Assembly: GCA_020860865.1 (NCBI GenBank)
Contig: JAJBTL010000406.1
Span: 10,450 to 18,009, forward strand
DNA: 7,560 nt
Source: Planctomycetota bacterium
Lineage (GTDB): Bacteria > Planctomycetota > SZUA-567
Direction: 5' to 3'
The number at the start of each line of letters is the position of its first letter. Position 1 is the stretch's first letter. The position numbers were made by a program, and so were the translations under genes. Below, in pieces: positions 1-6,473 of the stretch. Under the pieces are notes generated by a model, which saw nothing but the letters and a program-made list of their open reading frames with translations, was not told the DNA's origin and ran no database searches.

Positions 1-62
1 GCGAACCCGGCAGGTTTCTCCTGTTGATGGTGATCGGCACCAAACCCGCCAGGCAGGAATTT

Positions 63-102
63 AAAAAAAAAGGGACGCCCTCGATGAGAGCGTCCCTTTT
101 TT
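63..102. terminator. Bidirectional rho-independent terminator
   Basis: A perfect 7-bp stem (GGGACGC at 72-78 with GCGTCCC at 90-96) continues inward, after one mismatch, with CTC (80-82) pairing to GAG (86-88) around a GAT loop. Nine A residues (63-71) precede it and six T residues (97-102) follow it, so an RNA from either strand gets a GC-rich hairpin and a U tract. On the minus strand the U tract is nine long, the better orientation, and it would end transcripts running through flgK, flgL and the IS remnant. No other strong hairpin lies between flgL and this point, so this may be the original flgKL operon terminator, now separated from flgL by the IS remnant. It may also serve a convergent gene to the left of the window. 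Confidence 0.85.
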
Positions 103-126
103 GGTGACGTCGATTTTCCGCGATGG

Positions 127-564
127 TCAATTGGCGATTTTAATGTCCTGTGCCGCGTCGCTATGATAACGGCGATGGTAGTATATGGCGCTCCGGTTGA
201 TATTCAATAATTCGACCTGACGGAGAAGCGGCAGCGATCGCTCGCCGTCCATTTCCACCGCCGCCCGCCGATCGGACACGCTCATTCGCTGTAATACCCG
301 TTTGAGCCATTCATTCTCCCGGCTCAGCTTCTCCAGTTCCCGCTCCCGCTCCTTCCGCGCTTCCATTTCGGGATTGAGAAGCTTGGCGCCCTTTTCCATG
401 ACCTGCGGAGCGGATTTGAGAACGGTCCGCTTCCAGGCATGGATGAGGGACGGATGGACGGAATACCGGCTCGACAATTCCGCCACGGTGAATTTGCCCT
501 TTATCGCTTCCAGTGCCACCTTCGCCTTAAATTCAGGGGTGTATTTGCGCTTTTCCTGTGTCAT
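127..564 (-). pseudogene. IS3-family transposase remnant (OrfA fused to start of OrfB)
   Basis: This 145-residue frame begins as a typical IS3-family OrfA. Residues 8-50 are the helix-turn-helix region that recognises the element's ends (YTPEFKAKVALEA, then TVAELSSRYSVHPSLIHAWK), and residues about 70-95 are a charged coiled coil with the ENEWLK motif. From MSVSDRR (about residue 94) the sequence continues in the same frame into the usual OrfB start, ending the recognisable part at LLNINRSAIYYHRR. It stops at TGA (127-129) just where OrfB would go on to its integrase core, so all DDE catalytic residues are absent and none can be found in the other frames down to base 1. The A-rich slippery site that normally joins OrfA to OrfB by -1 frameshift is also absent (the sequence there is CTCAAACGGG). 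The ATG has a good ribosome site, GGGAGG at 570-575, five bases upstream. The product could still be made as a DNA-binding fragment, but it cannot transpose by itself. Confidence 0.85.
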
Positions 565-669
565 AACGGCCTCCCATCATAGTCGAATCAATGCGTCTCT
601 CAATGATGTAATAGGCATTTCCCGGGCGAGGTAACCGACTTTTTGAAAAAATTACCATCCATTGAATCG
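565..669. other. Spacer between flgL and the IS remnant
   Basis: This 105-base spacer presumably contains the left end of the IS3-like element and its junction with the flgL 3' flank. The exact end could not be fixed: no convincing terminal repeat or target duplication is visible. There is an A/T-rich stretch just after flgL (640-651), but no GC-rich stem, so flgL appears to lack its own intrinsic terminator here. Confidence 0.4.
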
Positions 670-3600
670 TTACAAATAGTCGAGAAGGCTCATTTGCATA
701 TACTGGCCCGCCACCTGGAGTGAAGCGTTGTACGCCTTCTGGGCGGCCGTGTAATTGAGAATGGTCGCGGCGAGGGCATTCGTATCCATGCCGACCTCGG
801 ATTCGTAAATGGCTGTGTAACTGAGAATGTCCTCGCTATAGCGGTCCGAAAGCATTTCCAGGCGGGCACTCCGGGAACTGACGGTGGCGCGGGCTTCAAG
901 GAGACGGTCGATGTCGGAGGCGAAAACGTCGACCAGGTTATGAAGCGCCTCGACATCATTGGCGTTCATCGCTTCGATGGCATCGTAGATGGTCGAAAAG
1001 ATGTTACTTTCCCGCGCCTGGCCGGAAACTCCGGCACTGCCCGTGGACATGGTGAACGTATCCTGACCGGCTGCGGAAAGGGTGTTCGAGGCAATCGTCA
1101 TCGTCCCGACCTGGATACGCTCGCCATTGGCGTCGAGGGCGTAGTCCCCGTTCTTTGTCGTTTCGTAGAGGGTGACCAGACCGGTCGATGCGTCCGTCAG
1201 TTCGCCTTTGGCCGTCATATGACTGCGGGACGAATCCTTGTACAGACAGACTGTCGTATCGTCTCCGTTGGAGGAAACGGTGCCATAGGCCGTGCCGGAA
1301 TAGTCGGAGTGGACGCCGGGAACGAATCCGGCCATATCCACTTCCTGCATGACGGTATGGAGGGAGCCTTCCGGACGGATACCGCCGGGAACAACCCGAA
1401 TCCCCGAGTTGTTATACTCCGCCACCGACGTATCCACCGGGCGGCCGCCGTAGTAGTTCAAATTAACCGTGCCGGACAGGCCGGAACCATTCTTCTCCAC
1501 CAGGACGAGATTGTCCGCCATACCCTCGACCGCGCCGCCGGAGGCGATGAAGCCTTCCGCCACCAGCGAACTGTTGTCCCTGTTTTCATAGGACGCGGAC
1601 AAGGCGTCGGCATCGCTGTAGACCCGCACATAGTAGCCGGAATCAATCAGGGTCTGCGTGCCGTCTTCCGCGATCAGGAGCGCCTTCCCGTCGGTCCGGC
1701 CCTCGCTCGGCGGATAGTAGGCGACCTCGACATGGACGTTGCCGTTACTATCGGCATTAACGCCGGCGACCAGGCCGTTCAGGTCCAGCCCGGACAACTG
1801 TTCGTAGATATCGTTCATCCGCTCGTACGAGTCAGCGTCATGGGACACCGTGAGGTAGGCTCCGGCCAGCTTGGATGTGAATTCAAGACTCGACCCGTCC
1901 TCCGAGATATCCAATCCGGCGTAGACTCCCGCCTCCTCGACCGCTCGCATGAGATCCTCGACCGTGGCAAACGTGGCGGTCAGGTTGTACGAAAGGGAAT
2001 CAAAGTCCTCATCCGCCGGAAGTTCGACATAGACCGACCCGCCGACGCACTCGTACCCTTCGACCCCGGTGATGGCGATTCTTCCGGATTGGGCGGTGGC
2101 GAGCGGCGTCTGTCCGTCCAGCGGCATGGTGCCGGTGGCGATAAGTTCCTCGGGCTGGTCGCCGTAGGCTGGCCGGTAGAGTTCCAGCCGCAGGTGCGTG
2201 GCGCCGGCGGCGTCTGTTTCTTCGAACAGGCGAACGGTGACGTTGCCGTCCAGATCCGTCGTGGCCGGGTGGTTCAGGTCGAACTCTTCGGCCGGCGGCT
2301 TGTCCAGGCCGGTGATGTTCCAGCCGGAGAGGATGTTCATGACGTCCAGGCTGACTCCGTCGGCGTCGGCCTCTTCGACAAAGGCGGGGACGTTCACGAC
2401 GCCCTGGTAACCGTCTCCGAAGTCCGCCTGGAGATTTACCTGGGCGGAGTCGACGTTGCCGCCGAGGACGATGCCGACGCTTCCGCTGATGCCGGAGCCG
2501 TTCGCCTCGGTCAGTTGGACCGTTCCGCCGTCGCTGCCGCATGTTCCCGAGGCCACCATATCGCCGGCCTTGGCCCGGTCGAGGGGAACAGCATAGACCT
2601 CGACGTACAGTTCATCGTCGGGCGCGGTTCCCCGTCGCGTCACCTTGGCGTACAGTTCGCCGTTCATACCGCAATTGTAGCCGGTGGACAGGTTGGCCAT
2701 GTCCCAGTTACTGAAGACGCCGGACGAATCGGCGCTTGTTTCCCTGATGGTGACGGCACTCGTCTTCGAGCCGTTCGTGATGGTATAGACGCCGTCGCCG
2801 TACCCGTCGAGATCGGCCAGGAGGGTCGATTTGGTGATGGCCGGATTGAGATCGCGGCCGTGAAGGAAGCCGTCCAGGACAGCGTCCGGAGTGGCCGGAT
2901 CGAACGAGGCGGCGGTTCCATTGATACCGAGAGCGGTGGCGACGCCGGACCCGGCGTGGTCGTCGACGGCCAGAAGGGCGAAGCGGCTGCCGGCGGCGTC
3001 CGTCTTGTCGTGGACGGTGGTGGCACCGCCGATCCCCTCCGCGACGCCCGCCTCTCCCGCGTTGTAGCCCGGCGCTCCCGAATAGGTCAGACCCTTCTTC
3101 CTCTCTTCGGCCGTCGGCTCTGGAAGCGTCTCGCCGAGGTCGTATTCCTGCAGGCTGATTCCCGTCCCGTCCGGGTTCTGGGTGACCTTGACGTAGCGGT
3201 CGGTCATGTCCTGCCAATCGAGGGTGGAACCGTCGAGCCACGAACAGGTCGACGGCGACAGATTCCGCGAGGCGTCGAGAGTGGCTTTTTCGATAGTGTC
3301 CTTGACGTCTTCGAGGGTGGTGCAGCCGGAAAGATCGATTTCCAATCCATCCGGGTAGGCGCTGTAGGAGATGACTATCTTTCCCTTGGGAATACCGGAG
3401 CCGCCGTTCAGCGCGGAGAGGCTGGTCGAGACATCGGTACCGAGATTGACGCGGGCGCTCAGGTCGCCGGTCGACATGGACGTGGTGGAATTCCCGAACG
3501 CGCTCGAACCGCTGCAACTGATGGCGGTGGTGCTGTTCTGCCCCGTGGACACGGAAATGACATCGTTGTTTCCGTTATACAGGACATCCCCGCCCTGGGT

Positions 3601-4038
3601 GGTGTACGGCGCACTGGTCGAGGCGGAGCCGCCGAACAGGTAGCGTTCGCCGTCGGTGGCGTTGGCGCTCAGGAGAAGCTGCGACAACATATCCTTGAGT
3701 TCGGTCGCCATGGCGCTCCGTTCTCCGGCGGTGGCGGTGCTGCTGGAGGCGTCTATGATGAGCTGGTTCATCTCGTCCATCATGGTCTTGATGGAGCCGA
3801 GATGCGAATCGACGAGATTGAGGCTGCTGGTGGCGGACGTGATGTTTTTGACATACTGTTCCGTCCGCGTAATGGTGGTCGTCATCTTTATTCCGTTGAT
3901 GGCCGCCACCGGGTTGTCGCTCAGGCCGAGAACGGTGCTTTGGGCAAAGACCTGATTCTCATACTTCACATAGGAAGAATAGTTGTTCGTCAGGTAGGAG
4001 ATATTCCTGCTCTGGTTCATCTGGGAGGTGATACGCAT
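670..4038 (-). CDS. flgL: Giant flagellar hook-associated protein 3 (FlgL, HAP3)
   Basis: FlgL forms the last junction layer between hook and filament. It is exported through the flagellar channel and assembles outside the cell on FlgK, below the flagellin. Residues 1-137 match FlgL D0/D1: MRITSQMNQS at the start, LSDNPVAAINGIK in place of the usual PSDDPVAA segment (39-51), and DGERYLFGG (129-137). Residues about 1009-1122 are the C-terminal D1/D0 helices, ending SLLDYL. Between them lie about 870 extra residues, making 1122 in all, two to four times the normal size. The insert holds IN-like segments at about 217-297 and 667-732, a GRDLNP...TLLADLDG element at about 394-412, and four divergent beta-rich modules (about 447-528, 569-672, 747-865, 899-965). 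It has seven cysteines (175, 239, 265, 456, 500, 664, 931). The ATG at 4036-4038 is chosen over an in-frame TTG at 4069-4071 because the family starts with MRIT and AAGGGG lies six bases upstream. It lies 33 bases after flgK, so the two are co-transcribed. The FlgL identity is firm; the function of the insert is unknown. Confidence 0.93.
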   Translation of the reverse strand: MRITSQMNQSRNISYLTNNYSSYVKYENQVFAQSTVLGLSDNPVAAINGIKMTTTITRTEQYVKNITSATSSLNLVDSHLGSIKTMMDEMNQLIIDASSSTATAGERSAMATELKDMLSQLLLSANATDGERYLFGGSASTSAPYTTQGGDVLYNGNNDVISVSTGQNSTTAISCSGSSAFGNSTTSMSTGDLSARVNLGTDVSTSLSALNGGSGIPKGKIVISYSAYPDGLEIDLSGCTTLEDVKDTIEKATLDASRNLSPSTCSWLDGSTLDWQDMTDRYVKVTQNPDGTGISLQEYDLGETLPEPTAEERKKGLTYSGAPGYNAGEAGVAEGIGGATTVHDKTDAAGSRFALLAVDDHAGSGVATALGINGTAASFDPATPDAVLDGFLHGRDLNPAITKSTLLADLDGYGDGVYTITNGSKTSAVTIRETSADSSGVFSNWDMANLSTGYNCGMNGELYAKVTRRGTAPDDELYVEVYAVPLDRAKAGDMVASGTCGSDGGTVQLTEANGSGISGSVGIVLGGNVDSAQVNLQADFGDGYQGVVNVPAFVEEADADGVSLDVMNILSGWNITGLDKPPAEEFDLNHPATTDLDGNVTVRLFEETDAAGATHLRLELYRPAYGDQPEELIATGTMPLDGQTPLATAQSGRIAITGVEGYECVGGSVYVELPADEDFDSLSYNLTATFATVEDLMRAVEEAGVYAGLDISEDGSSLEFTSKLAGAYLTVSHDADSYERMNDIYEQLSGLDLNGLVAGVNADSNGNVHVEVAYYPPSEGRTDGKALLIAEDGTQTLIDSGYYVRVYSDADALSASYENRDNSSLVAEGFIASGGAVEGMADNLVLVEKNGSGLSGTVNLNYYGGRPVDTSVAEYNNSGIRVVPGGIRPEGSLHTVMQEVDMAGFVPGVHSDYSGTAYGTVSSNGDDTTVCLYKDSSRSHMTAKGELTDASTGLVTLYETTKNGDYALDANGERIQVGTMTIASNTLSAAGQDTFTMSTGSAGVSGQARESNIFSTIYDAIEAMNANDVEALHNLVDVFASDIDRLLEARATVSSRSARLEMLSDRYSEDILSYTAIYESEVGMDTNALAATILNYTAAQKAYNASLQVAGQYMQMSLLDYL

Positions 4039-4044
4039 GGTTTT

Positions 4045-4050
4045 CCCCTT
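4045..4050 (-). promoter_or_regulatory. Ribosome binding site of flgL
   Basis: On the minus strand AAGGGG lies six bases before the ATG at 4036-4038. It decides the start: the TTG eleven codons upstream would begin directly beside the flgK stop codon, and its extra residues do not look like FlgL. Confidence 0.75.
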
Positions 4051-4071
4051 GGCGGTGAGACGGCCGGACAA

Positions 4072-5847
4072 TTACATGTTGATAAGGGTATCGTAGATTT
4101 CATCGACGACGCTGATGTAGTGCGCCGCGCTCTGATAGGCCCGCTGGTAGGTGATGAGGTTGAGCGCCTCCTCGTCCTCGTTGATGCCGCTTATCGATTC
4201 GCGCTGGTTGAATGACTGGAGGAGGATGTCGGCCTTGAGGGATTTCCGGGTGGCGGCGCTACTCGCTTCGCTGCCGAGACGGCCGACGAGGGTCTGGTAA
4301 TATTCGTCCGGCGTTTGGCCGCCGAGGCGATCGATGCCGGTATCGCGGAAACCCTGGAGCGACTGCAGGCCGCTGTTGTCGCCGCCGGCGGAACTGGTGG
4401 CGACGCACATGTACTGGGGATTGGCGGTGAGGATACCGTTGACGCCGATGTCGGCGGCGGTGTGGCCGGTGAAGAAGACGTTCATGCCGAGAACGGCAAG
4501 GACGCCGGACGTGTCCGATTCGAAAGAAAAGCCGTAGTCGTCCGACAAACTTTCAATCGTCACCTTGTACTCGTTGTCGACGCTCACCCTGAACGCTCCG
4601 GGCACGGCGTCGTCAAGCGCCGATTGCAACCGGTTGATCAAGGAATTGGACGCGTCCGGATTGGCCGGATCCCAGAGAATCATGTCCGGCTCGCCGGACG
4701 GGCTGTCGCGCCCGTCCAGGTCGATGTCCACGCTGACGCTTGTTTCCTGGCCGGTGTTGGCATTGTATACGACGAGCACGAGGGTGCCGTTGACGATCTG
4801 GAACGTTCCGTCGGCGGTGTCTGTCTTAATGGCGAGTTTGTCCAGGGTCACCGACGGATCGACGGGCGAATAGAGAGAGGTGAGAGAATCAAACGGCTCG
4901 CTTCCCCGCATCTCCGAGTAGGCGCGGTTGAACTCCCAGGTAAAGGCTGCGGCCAGGGAATCCACTTCGTCAATATAGCCGGGGATGATGGTGTCGCGTA
5001 TTTCCGTCTGGGCGGCGATGGTCCCCTCGCTCGAATTGAGCGGATGGCCGTCCCTGGAAAAAACGGGAGTCGCCGCCATCAGGCCGTCGCTCCTTTCGTA
5101 TTCGACAGCCACTTCGTAGTGCTGGTCGAAATATACCAGACTCCGGCCGTTCACCGAAACAATGCAGGAACCGTTCTTTTCGTCAGTGACCTCAATGTTC
5201 GTCAATTCGCTCAACTGGCGGAGCGCCTCGGTCCGCGAATCCCGCAGGTCGGCGGCGGTGGTGGAGGACAGCCCAGCGCTTTCGGCGGCGACAATGGATT
5301 TGTTCAGGGAGGCGATGGTGGCGGCGAGGTCGTTTATGGTGGCGACGGCGTCCTCGACCGCCTTGTTGGCGGCGGCGCGCTGCTCGTTCAGGCTCGAGGC
5401 AATGGTATTGAAATGCTCGGTCAATGCCTTGGCGTCCTCGAGAACGGTGCTGCGGTTGGACAGGCTTTCGACATGGCCGGCAAGGTCGGACATCGAGTTC
5501 CAGAAATTGTTCAGGTCGTCCGAGAGCGCGGTGCCGGTGAGTTCGGAGAAGGTGTTCTGGAGGGTGGTATAGTAGGAGTTGATATCGCAGGCGTAGGAAT
5601 TGGAACTGGTGGCGGTACGGAGCTGCTTGTTCGCGTAGGCGTCGGCGAGGCTGGAGACGGAGACGACGGATACGCCCGATCCAAGGATGTGCCGTCCGGT
5701 GTTGACCGTGGTGACGGCGGTCTGGGTGACGACCTGGCGCGAGTAGCCGGTGGTGTTGACGTTGGACATGTTCTGTCCCGTCACCTGTAGGCCGTAGTTG
5801 GCGGCGAGGAGCGCGGATTTCCCGATTTCGAGTGAACTGAAGGCCAT
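4072..5847 (-). CDS. flgK: Flagellar hook-associated protein 1 (FlgK, HAP1)
   Basis: FlgK is the first junction protein, placed on the end of the hook before FlgL and the flagellin filament, and is secreted through the flagellar export apparatus. The 591-residue product is near the usual length. Residues 1-40 carry the rod/hook signature: a Leu/Ala-rich helix (SLEIGKSALLAANYGLQ) followed by TGQNMSNVNTTGYSRQ (23-38). Residues about 90-215 form the long D1 helices (DLNNFWNSMSDLA, then a coiled region ending DLRDSRTEALRQLSELTNI). A variable surface region spans about 225-500. The C-terminal D1/D0 helix has the FlgK hallmark SISGINEDEEALNLITYQRA followed by YQSAAHYISVVDEIYDTLIN (551-590). The ATG at 5845-5847 is preceded by AAAGGA six bases away; the frame is open for 43 more codons upstream, but those residues (rich in Arg and His) are unlike FlgK. 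Three cysteines (87, 228, 481) are unusual for an axial protein. It heads an operon with flgL. Confidence 0.96.
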   Translation of the reverse strand: MAFSSLEIGKSALLAANYGLQVTGQNMSNVNTTGYSRQVVTQTAVTTVNTGRHILGSGVSVVSVSSLADAYANKQLRTATSSNSYACDINSYYTTLQNTFSELTGTALSDDLNNFWNSMSDLAGHVESLSNRSTVLEDAKALTEHFNTIASSLNEQRAAANKAVEDAVATINDLAATIASLNKSIVAAESAGLSSTTAADLRDSRTEALRQLSELTNIEVTDEKNGSCIVSVNGRSLVYFDQHYEVAVEYERSDGLMAATPVFSRDGHPLNSSEGTIAAQTEIRDTIIPGYIDEVDSLAAAFTWEFNRAYSEMRGSEPFDSLTSLYSPVDPSVTLDKLAIKTDTADGTFQIVNGTLVLVVYNANTGQETSVSVDIDLDGRDSPSGEPDMILWDPANPDASNSLINRLQSALDDAVPGAFRVSVDNEYKVTIESLSDDYGFSFESDTSGVLAVLGMNVFFTGHTAADIGVNGILTANPQYMCVATSSAGGDNSGLQSLQGFRDTGIDRLGGQTPDEYYQTLVGRLGSEASSAATRKSLKADILLQSFNQRESISGINEDEEALNLITYQRAYQSAAHYISVVDEIYDTLINM

Positions 5848-5853
5848 GTGATT

Positions 5854-5859
5854 TCCTTT
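5854..5859 (-). promoter_or_regulatory. Ribosome binding site of flgK
   Basis: AAAGGA on the minus strand, six bases before the ATG at 5845-5847. It settles the FlgK start at MAFSSLEIG rather than at one of the upstream in-frame codons. Confidence 0.75.
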
Positions 5860-5907
5860 GCGGAAGAGGTTTTTTCTTCTCGGATGCACTCGAGTGGCTT
5901 GCCAGGT

Positions 5908-5925
5908 CGACATCCTCCGGTGTCG
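5908..5925 (-). promoter_or_regulatory. Small leader hairpin with GGA-GGA loop (possible CsrA site)
   Basis: On the minus strand CGACA and TGTCG form a 5-bp stem around the 8-base loop CCGGAGGA, 61-78 bases upstream of the flgK start. A GGA presented in a hairpin loop is the known binding form of the translational repressor CsrA, which controls flagellar genes in many bacteria, and a second GGA lies in the flgK ribosome site. Neither csrA nor its antagonist fliW is in this window. The stem is short and may be chance, and the transcription start is unknown, so its presence in the mRNA is assumed. Confidence 0.2.
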
Positions 5926-6214
5926 GATAGAACTATGGCTCTGCCAGTAGCAAGGCGAAAACGCCCTGTGCCGCAATGGTTTTTATCGGTGCGTCATAAT
6001 CGAGCGGAATACCTCGTTCGTTGCCTCGTTCCGGCGCTGTCCGGTTTTCAGGCGATGTTTTTCATGAATGGGACAGGAGTGTAAAAGAATGGCGTAATGG
6101 TGTGGCGTCTGAGTTTCACCAGGGTTGTCCGTTCTGTTCCGGAACTTTGCGGCCGGAGTTTCAGAAAATCGTGAATCGCTTCAGAACGTTGTGTTTTGTG
6201 AACGGTGGACGGAA

Positions 6215-6234
6215 CTGTCGGACCGTCCCGACAG
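6215..6234. repeat. 7-bp inverted repeat in the flagellin-flgK gap
   Basis: CTGTCGG (6215-6221) and CCGACAG (6228-6234) are perfectly complementary around a 6-base loop. No T or A tract follows on either strand, so it is not an intrinsic terminator. It could be an operator or part of an RNA structure; no known site is recognised. Confidence 0.4.
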
Positions 6235-6322
6235 CGGCGAACAATCCAGCCGTTATTGGGGAATTGCCCGGTTTTTACCGATTTGTCCTAAAAATACCGG
6301 ATAATATTTTGGCTATTTTCAG

Positions 6323-6406
6323 ACCGATTTTTGCTTTCGGAACAATGTCGATCGACCGGCGGTTTCTTCCGTCGACCATGGCATTTTTTTCCAGGCAAAA
6401 ATCGGT
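6323..6406. repeat. Perfect 12-bp inverted repeat, 60-bp spacing
   Basis: ACCGATTTTTGC (6323-6334) is repeated in inverted form as GCAAAAATCGGT (6395-6406). The first eight bases, ACCGATTT, also occur at 6277-6284. The right arm ends about ten bases from the U tract of the flagellin terminator. It may be a pair of protein-binding half sites or a long stem in an RNA reading past the terminator. Its role is not known. Confidence 0.5.
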
Positions 6407-6415
6407 GAAAAATGG

Positions 6416-6445
6416 AAAAAATCCCCGGAAACTCCGGGGATTTTC
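6416..6445 (-). terminator. Rho-independent terminator of the flagellin gene
   Basis: A perfect 9-bp stem (ATCCCCGGA at 6421-6429 with TCCGGGGAT at 6433-6441) with a 3-base loop starts about 30 bases after the flagellin stop codon. On the minus strand it is followed by six U residues (complement of 6416-6421). Flanking A/T pairs lengthen the stem. It separates flagellin transcription from flgK-flgL. Confidence 0.9.
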
Positions 6446-6473
6446 AGTATACGGTAAGATTTTTCCGATCGGG

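Larger units (their letters stand above)
5848..6415. other. Non-coding gap between flagellin terminator and flgK
   Basis: About 570 bases with no credible gene. The open frames here have no recognisable protein, and the one running on past 6415 on the plus strand is the mirror of the flagellin 3' end. The right part (about 6270-6415) is much more A/T-rich than the genes around it, as expected for regulatory DNA. Since the flagellin gene has its own terminator, the promoter for flgK-flgL should lie here. The only hint of a flagellar sigma-28 site is ACCGATAA on the minus strand (5983-5990), close to the -10 consensus GCCGATAA, but no matching -35 TAAA sits at the right distance. No sigma-54 GG-N10-GC element was found near flgK. 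Palindromes include CACTCGAGTG (5887-5896), GTTCCGGAAC (6136-6145) and GTCGATCGAC (6347-6356). Confidence 0.6.

Noticed and set aside
4..53. Imperfect direct repeat AACCCGGCAGG (4-14) and AACCCGCCAGG (43-53)
   Set aside because: Only two 11-base copies with one mismatch at the window edge; not enough for a repeat array or attachment site.
1..62. A possible gene edge: the minus strand reads LVPITINRRN, loosely like the conserved PIVIN segment of FliW, and the plus strand reads MVIGTKPARQEF
   Set aside because: Only about 20 codons are visible. The minus reading would have to cross the terminator and has no start, and the two strands are equally GC-rich at third positions. FliW would fit beside flgL, but the evidence is too thin to call.
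576..603. TTGAGA-16 bp-TATGAT promoter-like pair on the minus strand before the IS remnant
   Set aside because: The start of transcription would fall at or inside the ribosome site GGGAGG (570-575), so the mRNA would lose it; probably a chance match.
102..657. Possible IS ends: TGGTGA (102-107) facing inverted TGGTAA (652-657)
   Set aside because: The match is five of six bases and does not extend inward; no target duplication could be confirmed.
940..4215. An open frame of 1091 codons on the plus strand, opposite flgL
   Set aside because: It mirrors flgL codons whose third positions are mostly G or C, which removes stop codons on the other strand. The product resembles no protein, and the minus frame has unmistakable FlgL ends.
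4315..5790. A 491-codon plus-strand frame opposite flgK
   Set aside because: Same cause: a Gly/Val/Arg-rich mirror product of a GC-rich gene, with no recognisable domain.
5848..5976. Forty-three extra in-frame codons upstream of flgK
   Set aside because: FlgK proteins begin near the SLEIGKSALL helix, the extra residues are Arg/His-rich, and the ribosome site is directly before the MAFSS start.
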